Positions 1-7,513 of a DNA stretch of 29,544 bases are shown one piece after another. Source of the DNA: CAZUFB01 sp048173955 (GTDB lineage Bacteria; Actinomycetota; Coriobacteriia; Coriobacteriales; UMGS124); NCBI GenBank assembly GCA_048173955.1, contig DBEYOB010000071.1, positions 1-29,544 on the forward strand, given 5' to 3'. Each line of letters opens with the position of its first letter. Position 1 is the stretch's first letter. A program made the translations under genes and the position numbers. Below the pieces are notes generated by a model. That model was not told where the DNA came from and did not search any database. It saw only the letters and a program-made list of their open reading frames with translations.

Positions 1-333
1 GCGGCGAGCGGTGCGGCCGACGGGACCGGTCCGGCGGAGCGCGCCGAGGCCGACGCGGCCCCGACGCCCGGCGCGGCGCCTGCCGCAGACGGGCTGTACG
101 ACGCTCTGATGCGCCGGCGCGCCGAGGACCTGCGCCGCGCATTTGGCCTGACCGAGCGCGAGACCGAGGTCGCCGAGCTGCTTCTCTGCGGGCGCAGCCG
201 CCCCTACATCCGCGACGAGCTGGGCATCTCGCTCAACACGGTGCACGCCCACGCCCGCAGCATCCTGGCGAAGTGCGGTGTGCACTCGCAGCGCGAGCTG
301 ATCGACCTGCCGGTCGATGCCGGTGGTGTGTAG
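1..333 (+). CDS. LuxR-family regulator, C-terminal part (5' end outside window)
   Basis: The frame is open from base 1 and ends in TAG at 331-333, so only the last 110 residues are present. They begin with an Ala/Pro/Gly-rich linker (about residues 1-30) and end in a LuxR-type helix-turn-helix with LTERETEVAELL and the recognition-helix pattern SLNTVHAHARSILAKCGV. This HTH matches the C-termini of the two complete membrane LuxR proteins at 7514 and 11407, so the missing part is probably a multi-helix membrane domain (inference). In such regulators the C-terminal HTH binds DNA and the N-terminal domain is presumed to sense a ligand. The ATG at 109 is internal to the frame and is not taken as the start. 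The downstream neighbour is convergent, 0.5 kb away. Confidence 0.85.
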   Translation, partial: AASGAADGTGPAERAEADAAPTPGAAPAADGLYDALMRRRAEDLRRAFGLTERETEVAELLLCGRSRPYIRDELGISLNTVHAHARSILAKCGVHSQRELIDLPVDAGGV

Positions 334-862
334 CAGCGGACCCGCAGCCCGCGGCGAGGCGGGCAGCCTTGCACGAGGTCTTGCGTGGGGGCTTTGACGC
401 GGGGTTTGCATGGGAATCTCGGGCGCAACGCTTCGTGCGCGAGACTTTGCGTGCGAAAAAACGTCCTTGCTGAGCAAATGATCTGTGATGGCAGCCGCGC
501 ATCCAGAAAACTGGGAACCACTTGCTAAAAATACCCCTTGGTGAGTAAGCGCTTGCCTGACTGAGGGCGTCGAATAAACCCCTCGGTTCGATGCGTTCGG
601 GAAACGCGCAGGTCGTCCGTGGTGGTCGGATTGCATGTTCGGTGGACGGGCGCGTTTGGCGGTGCCGAGCAAGAGGTGGGGCGGGGCTCGCTTGCTCAGC
701 AAGGCTGTTTTTTCGCAAGTGCTCGCCAGATTTCTGGAAGCGATTTTGGCGACCGGGCTCCGATTCGCAAATGAATGCAGAAAAATGAATAATAACGCAT
801 GAATATTCTAAATCGGATTCCCCATTCCCCATCTCTTCAATCCCGCCTCCAGTTCCGTCTCG
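334..862. other. Non-coding interval with an inverted-repeat pair
   Basis: No convincing gene is seen in this 529-bp gap between the convergent LuxR gene and the broken nuclease-like gene. It is less GC-rich than its neighbours. It holds the 25-bp inverted repeat listed separately and, from about 770, an AT-rich stretch. I see no clear terminator with a U-tract. Confidence 0.6.
453..716. repeat. 25-bp inverted repeat pair enclosing 214 bp
   Basis: The left arm (453-477) starts GCGAAAAAAC and ends CCTTGCTGAGCAA. The reverse complement of the right arm (692-716) has the same two blocks and differs only at the two bases between them, so 23 of 25 positions match. Each arm ends in a near-palindrome, TTGCTnAGCAA. 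The loop is too long for an ordinary terminator. Geometry of this kind fits an invertible segment or a small non-autonomous mobile element. No recombinase gene is in the window. Confidence 0.7.
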
Positions 863-1965
863 TTAACGGGTGTGTTTGACGTGCGAATTCTTTCGCACCC
901 AGGCACCCGAGCGCGCGATCCGTTCGTCGCAAAGAGGGTTGCCAGGGGACGGCAGCAGGGTCGATCGCAGATCGGAGCGCCTGAGAAACCAGTTGTAGGG
1001 ACAGTCGTCGACATAGAGCCGTTTCCGGAGGGCGTGGGCGATCTGGCGGGCGACGAAATCGAATTGCGCGACGTCGTACAGCTGCTCTTTGGTCACCGAA
1101 AACACGAGGTGGCGCTTCGACGCCATGACGTTGTTGCGCACGGCGTCTTTGGTGGCCTGCCTGGTTCCCGCGTGCCATGCCTCCCCCTCGTATTCGAGCG
1201 TCACACCGGCATCGGGCCACAGGAGGTCGCAGTGGTGAGATGTGCTGTTGGCAACCGATTGCCCGCCGCCGGTTGCCCGGGGTTGCTGGTTGAGCACCGG
1301 GAGCGGGAGGTGGTAGCCCCCATCTCGATAGGGGAGGCACAACAGGAGCGTGACGACGGTTTCCATCGGCGAGGCTGCCCCGTCGACAACGTGGGACAGG
1401 GCCGCGATCAGGGCCGATGCCCCGCGAACCCCCGAGGCGCGCGCCCGGTGCGCGAAGGCGAGGACATGCTCTGTCGCAGTTAGGGGGTCGCAGGCGCGAA
1501 ACCCGTCTTCCGGACAGGGGGACAGGGCGTAGGTGCCGCAGAGTTCGAATGCGAGCCGTGCAAGCTCCACAGGGGTGAGCAACCGCGCGAGCTGCACGAG
1601 GCAGAGTTCTGGCGAGGAGGCGTACAGGCCGTCTGCCAGTTTGGCAAACGACCCGCCGATGGGCGGGATGCACCAGGCATGGGGAACCTTGAGGCGGCTT
1701 CGGCTGCGGGCGACCGGGTTGGAAACCAGCACATGCACAGGGGTCGACAGGCCGCGCAGGGGGCCGTCGAGCAGCGAACGGATGTCGTCGTCGCTGGGAG
1801 ACAAGAGCCGCCGAGCGACCGAACGCGCGAGGTGCGTGCCGAAGGGGCGACCGGGCAGTCGCCGAGGTGGAAACCGAGGCTCCCCAGGGGCGACGCCTCA
1901 AAATAGCGCTCCCGACAGAGATATTCGAGTGCCGACTGGTGCCCCAGAAACACGCTTGTGCCCAT
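863..1965 (-). pseudogene. Nuclease-like (DUF559/Vsr-type fold) hypothetical protein, frameshifted
   Basis: Two minus-strand frames join into one protein. The 5' part starts at ATG 1963-1965 (MGTSVFLGHQSALEYL) and the 3' part ends in TAA at 863-865. The switch is needed at a run of four G on the + strand (1844-1847). Adding one base there gives a smooth sequence: GDCPVAP, then FGTHLARSVARRLL, then SPSDDDIRSLL. The C-terminal third has VTLEYEGEAWHAG followed by a D..R pair and VFSVTKEQLYD, which resembles the PD-(D/E)XK-like DUF559/Vsr family; this is a pattern match only. The role is unknown. The shift could be a real mutation, a slippage/phase-variation site or a sequencing error. The 3' frame alone could start at a TTG (1802-1804), but the homologous-looking text continues upstream, so I prefer one broken gene. 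Confidence 0.6.
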
Positions 1966-2293
1966 GACGTCCGCCCTCCCGTCCGTCCGTCGGTCCCGCC
2001 GCGTGCGCCAGGGGCGCAACCAGGTCGTGAGGCGATTCTAGAGGGACGGCGCGGCGATGGAGACGCACAACGAGCGAAAAATCGTGACAGAAACCTTACA
2101 GCGGTCCCATGCCTGCCTTCATGCCGCCTTTGAACAGGGATTATCCTCCTTCGGCGGTTAGTCGGCTGCACGCAAAGGCCGGTCGCGCATCCGATGCGCG
2201 GCCGGCCTTCTTGGGTCGGGCTATGACGGCTTATGGGCGGTCCGAGTTCTCGGGCGCCCGGTCCTACGGGCTCGTTCGCGCGGCTCTGCGCCT
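1966..2293. other. Non-coding interval; weak promoter and a terminator
   Basis: No gene is seen. A TAGAAT -10-like hexamer on the minus strand (2035-2040) lies about 70 bp upstream of the broken gene and could drive it, but no good -35 is visible. The hairpin near 2175-2209 is listed separately. Confidence 0.4.
2175..2209 (-). terminator. Rho-independent terminator of the flavoprotein gene
   Basis: A near-perfect 16-bp stem pairs AAGGCCGG plus CGCGCAT with ATGCGCG plus CCGGCCTT around a 3-base loop. On the minus strand it is followed by TTTGCG. It lies about 85 bp after the stop codon at 2294. Confidence 0.7.
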
Positions 2294-3937
2294 CTACGCC
2301 CAAGCCTCGAGCGTCGCGACGTGCGCGCCGGCCCACCTGCCGGTGACCATGGCCTCGCAGTTGTTCCAGCCGCCGTTGTAGACCCAGCCGTAGCCGGCGC
2401 CGCACTCGCCGACGTTGTACAGGCGCGGGATCGGCTCGCCGAAGGCATCGAGCGTCTGGGCGTTGGTGTTGCGCTTGGGGCCGCCCTGCGTGTTGTACTG
2501 GGTCGGGTAGGTGAGGATTGCGTAGAACGGGCCGGTCAGCGGGCGCATCGTCTCGGGCGCGCGGCCGAACTCGGTGTCCTCGCCGGCCTCGCACATGGCG
2601 TTCCAGTTGTCCACCGTGGCCTGGAGGGTCGCGGCGTCCATCTTGCCCTCGCCGCCCTCGACGCCGTTCATCTGCTCGGCAAGCTCCTCGAGGGTGTCGG
2701 CCTTGAGGATCCAGCCCTTCTCGACCTCGGCCGAGTTGTCGGCGCTCCACTCATAGCCGCTGTGCGCCGAGAACCAGGTGAAGCCGCCGAGGCCGGTGTA
2801 GCCGGAAGCGGCCTGCTTGGACTGGGCGGTCTCCTCGTCGAAGAGCGTCCAGAACGGCAGCTGCGGCCACTCGCACTCGACGCCGTCGTAGAAGAACAGG
2901 TACTCGCGGCGGCCGTAGCCGTGGCCGTCGGCGCGGTCCTCGGGCATGAAGCGCTTGCCGTGCTTGTTGACGTCGATGAAGCCCTGCAGGTTCTCGCTCG
3001 CCTGGGTGATGGCCATGTTGGCGGGCACGGTGTCGGAGTCGTAGTCGCCGTGGCCGAAGTCGAGGCCGGGGCACAGCATGGCGCCGCAGCCGCTGTCGGA
3101 GGCGTTCATGTGCCACAGGGCCGCGCCGACCTTCTGGCACATCAGGATGCCCGAGCCGTCGTTGTAGGGCGTGCCGCGGCTGTAGATGGGCCAGCCGGGA
3201 TAGGAGTTCTCGATGAGCTCCTCGTTGTGCTCGTAGCCGCCGGTCGCGACGATGACGCCCTTCTTGGCCTTGACGTTGATCTCGCCGTCGTCGGTCTGGA
3301 CGACAACGCCGATGACCTCGCCGTCGGGGTTGGTGATCAGGCGCACGCCCGGCGTGTGGTAGGAGAACTGGATGAGGTCGGGGTACTGCAGGGCGCCGTC
3401 GTGCAGGCAGTCCCAGATGTTCGAGCCGCCGGTGTTCTGGTAGGCCTGGATGGCCTCGCCGCCGGGCAGCGCCGCGAACTCGGGCGAGAACAGCGGGAAG
3501 AAGTCGATGCTGGCGCCGGGCAGCTTCGAGATGAAGTCGTCGTTCAGCGTGTTGGCCGCGGTCGCCAGGGCCGTGAGGTACTCGTCGTCGCGCGTGCGCT
3601 CGCTGGCGGCCAGATAGTACTGCAGGCCGGTCTCGACGTCGGTCGGGCAGGTCCACATCTTGCCGGAGACGCGGGTGTTGCCGCCCTGGTCCTCCTCGTT
3701 GGCCTTCTCGAAGACCAGGACGCTGCAGCCGGCCTCCGCGGCGGTGATGGCGGCCGAAAGCCCGCCCGCGCCGGTGCCGAGGATGACGACGTCGGCCTCC
3801 TGGGCCCACTCGATGCCGGACTCGTCGGTGGCGGGCGCCTCGTCGGCGAGTGCGGTGGTCGCGCTGGCGGCCAGTGCGCCGGCGCCGACGGCGCCGCCCA
3901 GCTTGACGAGGTCGCGGCGCGTAAGATTCGTGCTCAT
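2294..3937 (-). CDS. Tat-exported FAD-dependent oxidoreductase (fumarate reductase/urocanate reductase-like flavoprotein)
   Basis: 547 residues. The N-terminus carries a twin-arginine signal (TRRDLVK at residues 6-12, then a hydrophobic Ala/Gly run ending near ALADEA). A dinucleotide-binding motif follows, VVILGTGAGGLSAA (about 50-63), with the FAD_binding_2 family pattern throughout, including GGNTRVSG, VATGGYEHNEE and a C-terminal PRLYNVGECGAGYGWVYNGGWN block. Family members reduce C=C bonds of fumarate-like or aromatic acrylate acceptors outside the membrane; the substrate here cannot be read. There is no CxxCH haem motif and no FMN-binding domain, so the donor is a separate protein. The start at 3935-3937 is chosen because GGGAG lies 7-8 bases upstream and the Tat signal begins there. 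It lies 400 bp downstream of the molybdopterin-domain gene on the same strand and may share its regulation. Confidence 0.9.
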   Translation of the reverse strand: MSTNLTRRDLVKLGGAVGAGALAASATTALADEAPATDESGIEWAQEADVVILGTGAGGLSAAITAAEAGCSVLVFEKANEEDQGGNTRVSGKMWTCPTDVETGLQYYLAASERTRDDEYLTALATAANTLNDDFISKLPGASIDFFPLFSPEFAALPGGEAIQAYQNTGGSNIWDCLHDGALQYPDLIQFSYHTPGVRLITNPDGEVIGVVVQTDDGEINVKAKKGVIVATGGYEHNEELIENSYPGWPIYSRGTPYNDGSGILMCQKVGAALWHMNASDSGCGAMLCPGLDFGHGDYDSDTVPANMAITQASENLQGFIDVNKHGKRFMPEDRADGHGYGRREYLFFYDGVECEWPQLPFWTLFDEETAQSKQAASGYTGLGGFTWFSAHSGYEWSADNSAEVEKGWILKADTLEELAEQMNGVEGGEGKMDAATLQATVDNWNAMCEAGEDTEFGRAPETMRPLTGPFYAILTYPTQYNTQGGPKRNTNAQTLDAFGEPIPRLYNVGECGAGYGWVYNGGWNNCEAMVTGRWAGAHVATLEAWA

Positions 3938-4173
3938 ACCTAGCTCCCTTCGCTTGGGTTCCCCAAAACCCCGGTCGGGCGTGCGGCGCGCGAACGCGAC
4001 CGCGTCGTCGGGGACGGCCCTTCGATGCGCGCGGCTTCGACCGCCCTCATCCCGTCCCCCGTCGCCCCGCTGCTCCTCGGCCGCGGGCGGCCCGCCTCGA
4101 TGCGGCGGACCTTTCGAGTCCAGTGTAGGGAAGGGCGCCTGTGGGAGAAAGGTGAGACAACCACGAAGTGTAG

Positions 4174-4196
4174 GGTCACAATCGGGGGCTGTGACC
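4174..4196. promoter_or_regulatory. Dyad GGTCACA-N9-TGTGACC, candidate operator
   Basis: Perfect 7-bp arms flank a 9-base G-rich spacer, about 240 bp upstream of the flavoprotein start. The form is that of a dimeric regulator site. The regulator is not identified; the divergent LuxR at 7514 is one candidate. Confidence 0.4.
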
Positions 4197-4237
4197 GCCC
4201 GGTCGGGCCCGGCGCGCGTCCGCCCGCCCGACACGCG

Positions 4238-4273
4238 GGCGCCCCCGGGCGAGCATCGCCGCCCGGGGGCGCC
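4238..4273. terminator. GC-rich hairpin downstream of the molybdopterin-domain gene
   Basis: A perfect 14-bp stem (GGCGCCCCCGGGCG with CGCCCGGGGGCGCC) encloses an 8-base loop about 65 bp after the stop at 4338. There is no good U-tract on the minus strand, so termination is inferred from position and stem strength only. Confidence 0.45.
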
Positions 4274-4337
4274 TTCTCAATCTGCCTGTCGGCCGTGCGG
4301 CGGCCATGCGGGCCGCCCGACGGCCGGTGCGAATCCG

Positions 4338-5435
4338 CTATGCCTCGATTACCTGGAACGTCAGGGTCGCCTCGAGCGGCGAGACCACGCCGTCGGCCGT
4401 GCGGGCGCGCACGGTCATGCGGTAGTCGCCCGCCTCGTCGAACGAGGTCGTGAAGTCCCAGTTCACCCACTTGTCGGCGGTGGCGCCGGTCGTCTCGCAG
4501 ACGGTCCACGTCTCGCCGCCGTCGAACGAGAACTCGATGGCGTCGATGGGGCTGCCCAGATCGTCGGCCACGCCCGAGAACGTGATCTCGTTGCCGGTCA
4601 CGAAGACGCACCCGTCGGAGTGGTTCATGATGTTGACCTTGTTGCGGTACTCGGGGCTGACCTCGAGAACCTCGGGCTCGGCGTCGCGGGCCGTGAACTC
4701 GATGTCGACGATGTTGCGCGTGAAGTAGCGCGCGACCGTCTCCGGGATCCACAGCTGCAGGCTCGTTCCCGCGGCCTCCTCGATGTCCTCGCCGTTGACC
4801 TGGTACACGAGCAGCGCGTTGTGGTCGAGCGCGTAGCGCAGCGGGATCGGGGTGCCGAAGCCGTCGGTGCCGTAGGCGGTGACGGTGTTGACGCCCTCGT
4901 TGAGGTCGGCCATCTCGACCACGGCCGACAGCGGGACGCCCATGACCATGGCCTGGCCCAGGGCCGCCCCCGTCGCGCAGGAGCACGCCATGAGGGTCTG
5001 GACGCTCGACTCCTTCGACAGCTCGCGCACGTCGGCGGTGAAGGTCTTCTTGATGTCGCCGCCCACGTTCACGTAGTAGTTGGCCACGCCGCCCTCGGTG
5101 GCGATGAGCTCGGGGTTGGGCTTGGAGCACATGCTGGTCAGCGTCGTGCCGAAGATGTTGAACAGCTCGTCGTTGGGCGAGACGCCGTCCTGGTTGAAGG
5201 CGAACGTCCCCTGCACGTCGGCGACGCGGGTGTACTGGCCGGCGGTCTCGTCGATGCGGGTCATCTCGCCGTCGTCGCCCGCCGGGGTCGTCGTGGCGGC
5301 GTCGGCGGTGGCGGCCTGCGACGACAGGATGCCCGACGCGCCGAGCACGAACAGGGTCGAACCGAGCAGCCCGCCCGCGATGCGCGCCGAGGCGCCGCGC
5401 GGCTGACGGTCGTTCTTGGCGGTTTCGAAGCTCAT
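4338..5435 (-). CDS. Secreted sulfite-oxidase-like molybdopterin-domain protein
   Basis: 365 residues with a hydrophobic N-terminal segment (about 18-40) that looks like a Sec signal or anchor; no RR motif is seen. Residues about 115-250 resemble the oxidoreductase molybdopterin-binding (SUOX-type) domain. LMACSCATGAALG leads into VMGVPLSAVVEMADL, where C151 occupies the place of the conserved molybdenum-ligand Cys. Residues about 270-365 form a beta-rich dimerisation/Ig-like tail (IEFSFDGGETW, GDYRMTVRARTADG). The upstream gene ends only 11 bp before this start and its stop codon lies inside this gene's ribosome-binding site (GAGGAGG), so the two are probably translationally coupled. The same domain forms the C-terminal half of that neighbour, suggesting paired subunits. 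The substrate is unknown. Absence of a Tat signal makes cofactor loading uncertain. Confidence 0.8.
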   Translation of the reverse strand: MSFETAKNDRQPRGASARIAGGLLGSTLFVLGASGILSSQAATADAATTTPAGDDGEMTRIDETAGQYTRVADVQGTFAFNQDGVSPNDELFNIFGTTLTSMCSKPNPELIATEGGVANYYVNVGGDIKKTFTADVRELSKESSVQTLMACSCATGAALGQAMVMGVPLSAVVEMADLNEGVNTVTAYGTDGFGTPIPLRYALDHNALLVYQVNGEDIEEAAGTSLQLWIPETVARYFTRNIVDIEFTARDAEPEVLEVSPEYRNKVNIMNHSDGCVFVTGNEITFSGVADDLGSPIDAIEFSFDGGETWTVCETTGATADKWVNWDFTTSFDEAGDYRMTVRARTADGVVSPLEATLTFQVIEA

Positions 5436-5446
5436 GGTCTACCTCC

Positions 5447-7237
5447 TCACGCGTTGTTCTTGGGGGCCACGATGGCGGCGTTCTCGACGACGGTGGTCTC
5501 CTCGACGCTGGGCATGACGTCCTTGGCGTTGAACATCACGGTGTGCGTCTCGTAGCTCTCGATGCCGGTCTCGGTGGTCGCGCGCACGGTCAGGCAGTAG
5601 GCGCCCTCGGCCTGCGGGGTGTAGGTGAAGCTCCACCACAGCACCTTGTTCTCGTCCATGTCGCCGACCTCGTAGGCGGTCCAGGTCTTGCCGCGGTCCA
5701 TCGAGAACTCGAGCGTGGCGATCTTCTCGTCGAACGCGTCGGCGTAGCCGTGGAAGGTGTAGGGCTGGCCGTTCTGGATGATGAGGCCGTCCTGCACGCC
5801 GAGGATGGTGGCGTTGGGCTTGTTCATCGGCACGCCGTCGGCGTTGTGCCAGCCGTTGGGGTTGCCGTCGCTGGCGTCGCTGTAGTCGATGTCCTCGTCG
5901 GTGACGCGGTACACGTTGACCTGCTTGGAGTTGATCTGGGCGTCGACGCCCTCGACCCAGTTGGTGCAGGGGAAGCCGCGCGTGGCGTCGAGGTACTCGC
6001 CGTCGATCTTGTAGACGAGCAGGGCCTCGTTGGACTCGAGCTTCTCGAGCGGGAACGCGCGCTGCGAGCTGCCGTCGGCGCGCAGGGCGCGCACGCCGGT
6101 GGTCCCTTCCTTGTAGCCGCCGGCCTTCTCGACGAGCCAACTCACCGGGATGCCCGTGATCTCGCTGTTCGAGATGCCGCCGCTTCCCACGGGGTTCCAG
6201 TTGCAGACCATCTTCGACGGCTTGGTGATGACCACGCCCGCGGCCTCCGCCTCGGCGACGAGGTCGGAGAGCTTGGCGGTGTAGGGCTCGTTCACGTTGC
6301 CCTCGATCGTGATGGTCCACTCGTCGAACATGCTCTGCGGCATCGTCATGTCGAGGCCGTTGGCACCGGCGGCGCGGCGCATCTTGTCGTAGTAGGAGTG
6401 CACCCAGTCGATGGAGACGGTGCCGTCGAGGCTCTGGACGGTCTCCTGCTCGACCGAGAACTCGCCCTGGACGTCGGCGACGTCGTTGATGCCCCACAGG
6501 CGGTCGTACTTCGTGAGGTCCCACAGCTCCAGACCCTCGCCGTTCTCGGTCGCGTTGTGGCAGCTCATGCAGTTGCCGCCGTAGCTGTCCTCGAACACGG
6601 TGCGGTTGCGGCCGAAGTGGATGCCGTGCATGAGCGTGCCGAACTCATACTGCTTGGTGATGTAGCCGGGCGCGTAGGAGTGGCAGAACAGGCACTGCTG
6701 GACGGTGGTCTTGTTGCCCAGCTCGTCGTTCCACGACACCGGGTGCAGGTACTCCATCTCCTGCAGCGTGGCGTTGAGGTCGGGGTGGCACGACTCGCAG
6801 CCGCGGTTGTCGGCGTCGAGCCAGTAGGTGTTGTACGAGTTGCTGTTGCCGGTGATCTGCCAGGCGGCCGGGTCCACGGTGTACTCGGTGGGGGTGCGCT
6901 GGACCATGGTGCCGTCGGGCATGGTGCGGATCTCGGGCGCGTAGGTCTCGGCGACGTCGTCCCAGTAGGTGTAGATCTCGTCCATGTAGGACTTGCCGGG
7001 ATACTGGTCGTCGTTGATGACCTCGTTGACGGTGCCCTCGCCGCCGGCGATGACCGTCTCGGCGTCGACCGCGGGCACCTCCTGCTCGGTCGCAGCCTCC
7101 TCGGCGGGCGCCTCCTCGCCCTGCGACAGGGTGGGCGCCACGCTCAGCGCGAGCCCTCCGAGGCCCACCGCGCAGGCCAGCGACACGGCGAAGATGATGC
7201 GCCGCTTGTCCTTTCCGGCCTTCTGTATGGTGCTCAT
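5447..7237 (-). CDS. Secreted triheme cytochrome c fused to a sulfite-oxidase-like molybdopterin domain
   Basis: 596 residues. An N-terminal hydrophobic segment (about 13-35) follows KDKRR; a Glu/Ala-rich linker comes next. Three haem-attachment motifs are seen: CESCH (147-151), CLFCH (182-186) and CMSCH (223-227), with extra His residues (H165, H204, H207) available as axial ligands. Residues about 305-450 resemble the SUOX molybdopterin-binding domain: KMVCNWNPVGSGG with C345 at the metal-ligand position, then EITGIPVSWLVEKAGG. A beta-rich tail (about 470-570) matches that of the downstream gene. The likely role is extracytoplasmic electron transfer coupled to an oxo-transfer-type reaction; direction and substrate are not readable. 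Start 7235-7237 is preceded by GGAAGGAGGAGGC, a very strong ribosome-binding site. It is the first gene of a two-gene operon and is divergent from the membrane LuxR gene at 7514. Confidence 0.85.
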   Translation of the reverse strand: MSTIQKAGKDKRRIIFAVSLACAVGLGGLALSVAPTLSQGEEAPAEEAATEQEVPAVDAETVIAGGEGTVNEVINDDQYPGKSYMDEIYTYWDDVAETYAPEIRTMPDGTMVQRTPTEYTVDPAAWQITGNSNSYNTYWLDADNRGCESCHPDLNATLQEMEYLHPVSWNDELGNKTTVQQCLFCHSYAPGYITKQYEFGTLMHGIHFGRNRTVFEDSYGGNCMSCHNATENGEGLELWDLTKYDRLWGINDVADVQGEFSVEQETVQSLDGTVSIDWVHSYYDKMRRAAGANGLDMTMPQSMFDEWTITIEGNVNEPYTAKLSDLVAEAEAAGVVITKPSKMVCNWNPVGSGGISNSEITGIPVSWLVEKAGGYKEGTTGVRALRADGSSQRAFPLEKLESNEALLVYKIDGEYLDATRGFPCTNWVEGVDAQINSKQVNVYRVTDEDIDYSDASDGNPNGWHNADGVPMNKPNATILGVQDGLIIQNGQPYTFHGYADAFDEKIATLEFSMDRGKTWTAYEVGDMDENKVLWWSFTYTPQAEGAYCLTVRATTETGIESYETHTVMFNAKDVMPSVEETTVVENAAIVAPKNNA

Positions 7238-7300
7238 GCCTCCTCCTTCCAAACGGACTTTCAGGACGCTTTCAGCATAGGGGCCCTCACGGCGGCGCGG

Positions 7301-7320
7301 TATCACCCAAATGACCGATA
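7301..7320. promoter_or_regulatory. Candidate operator between the divergent cytochrome operon and luxR
   Basis: TATC and GATA arms flank ACCCAAATGACC in the 276-bp divergent intergenic region. On the minus strand a TATGCT -10-like hexamer sits at 7271-7276, between this dyad and the cytochrome gene start. The placement suits a site upstream of that promoter. The evidence is positional and weak. Confidence 0.25.
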
Positions 7321-7457
7321 GGGGCTCCGGTGCAGGTCGCAGAGGGCGGGTTTGACGTACGGGTGGGGGAGGGCGATGCGGGGCGACGGGCGGCCGCGCG
7401 CCGAGTCGGGAGGGGTCCTGCTGGTTGGGCCGCGCGGCACGAAGGCGCGATTCGGGC

Positions 7458-7463
7458 TACAAT
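7458..7463 (+). promoter_or_regulatory. -10 element TACAAT of the luxR gene
   Basis: TACAAT lies in the context GGGCTACAATGG about 50 bp upstream of the luxR start. No convincing -35 is seen. The same GCTACAAT core lies upstream of genes at 12993 and 27395, and GGTACAATGG upstream of the Uma2 gene. Confidence 0.45.
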
Positions 7464-7513
7464 GGTAGGCCGATACGGCGCCGCGGGGCGGCGGTGCGCG
7501 GTTTTTGGAGTGG

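Larger units (their letters stand above)
3938..4337. other. Non-coding interval upstream of the flavoprotein gene
   Basis: This 400-bp gap separates two co-directional minus-strand genes, so it should hold the flavoprotein promoter. It contains a dyad (4174-4196) and a GC-rich hairpin (4238-4273), listed separately. No gene was recognised. Confidence 0.5.

Noticed and set aside
453..716. Reading the inverted repeat as an insertion sequence
   Set aside because: There is no transposase frame inside and no obvious duplicated target bases at the outer ends.
837..2750. Long minus-strand frame of 637 codons
   Set aside because: It is Arg/Pro-rich out-of-frame sequence that crosses the flavoprotein 3' end, the terminator and the broken gene. 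It is a shadow frame of GC-rich DNA.
4174..4196. Calling the GGTCACA dyad a CRP site
   Set aside because: CRP sites read TGTGA-N6-TCACA; here the half-sites are in the opposite order and spacing, so only a generic operator is proposed.
2321..5555. Long + strand frames opposite the flavoprotein and molybdopterin-domain genes
   Set aside because: They are Val/Ala/Gly-Leu-Asp strings typical of antisense frames in GC-rich genes, without motifs or ribosome-binding sites.
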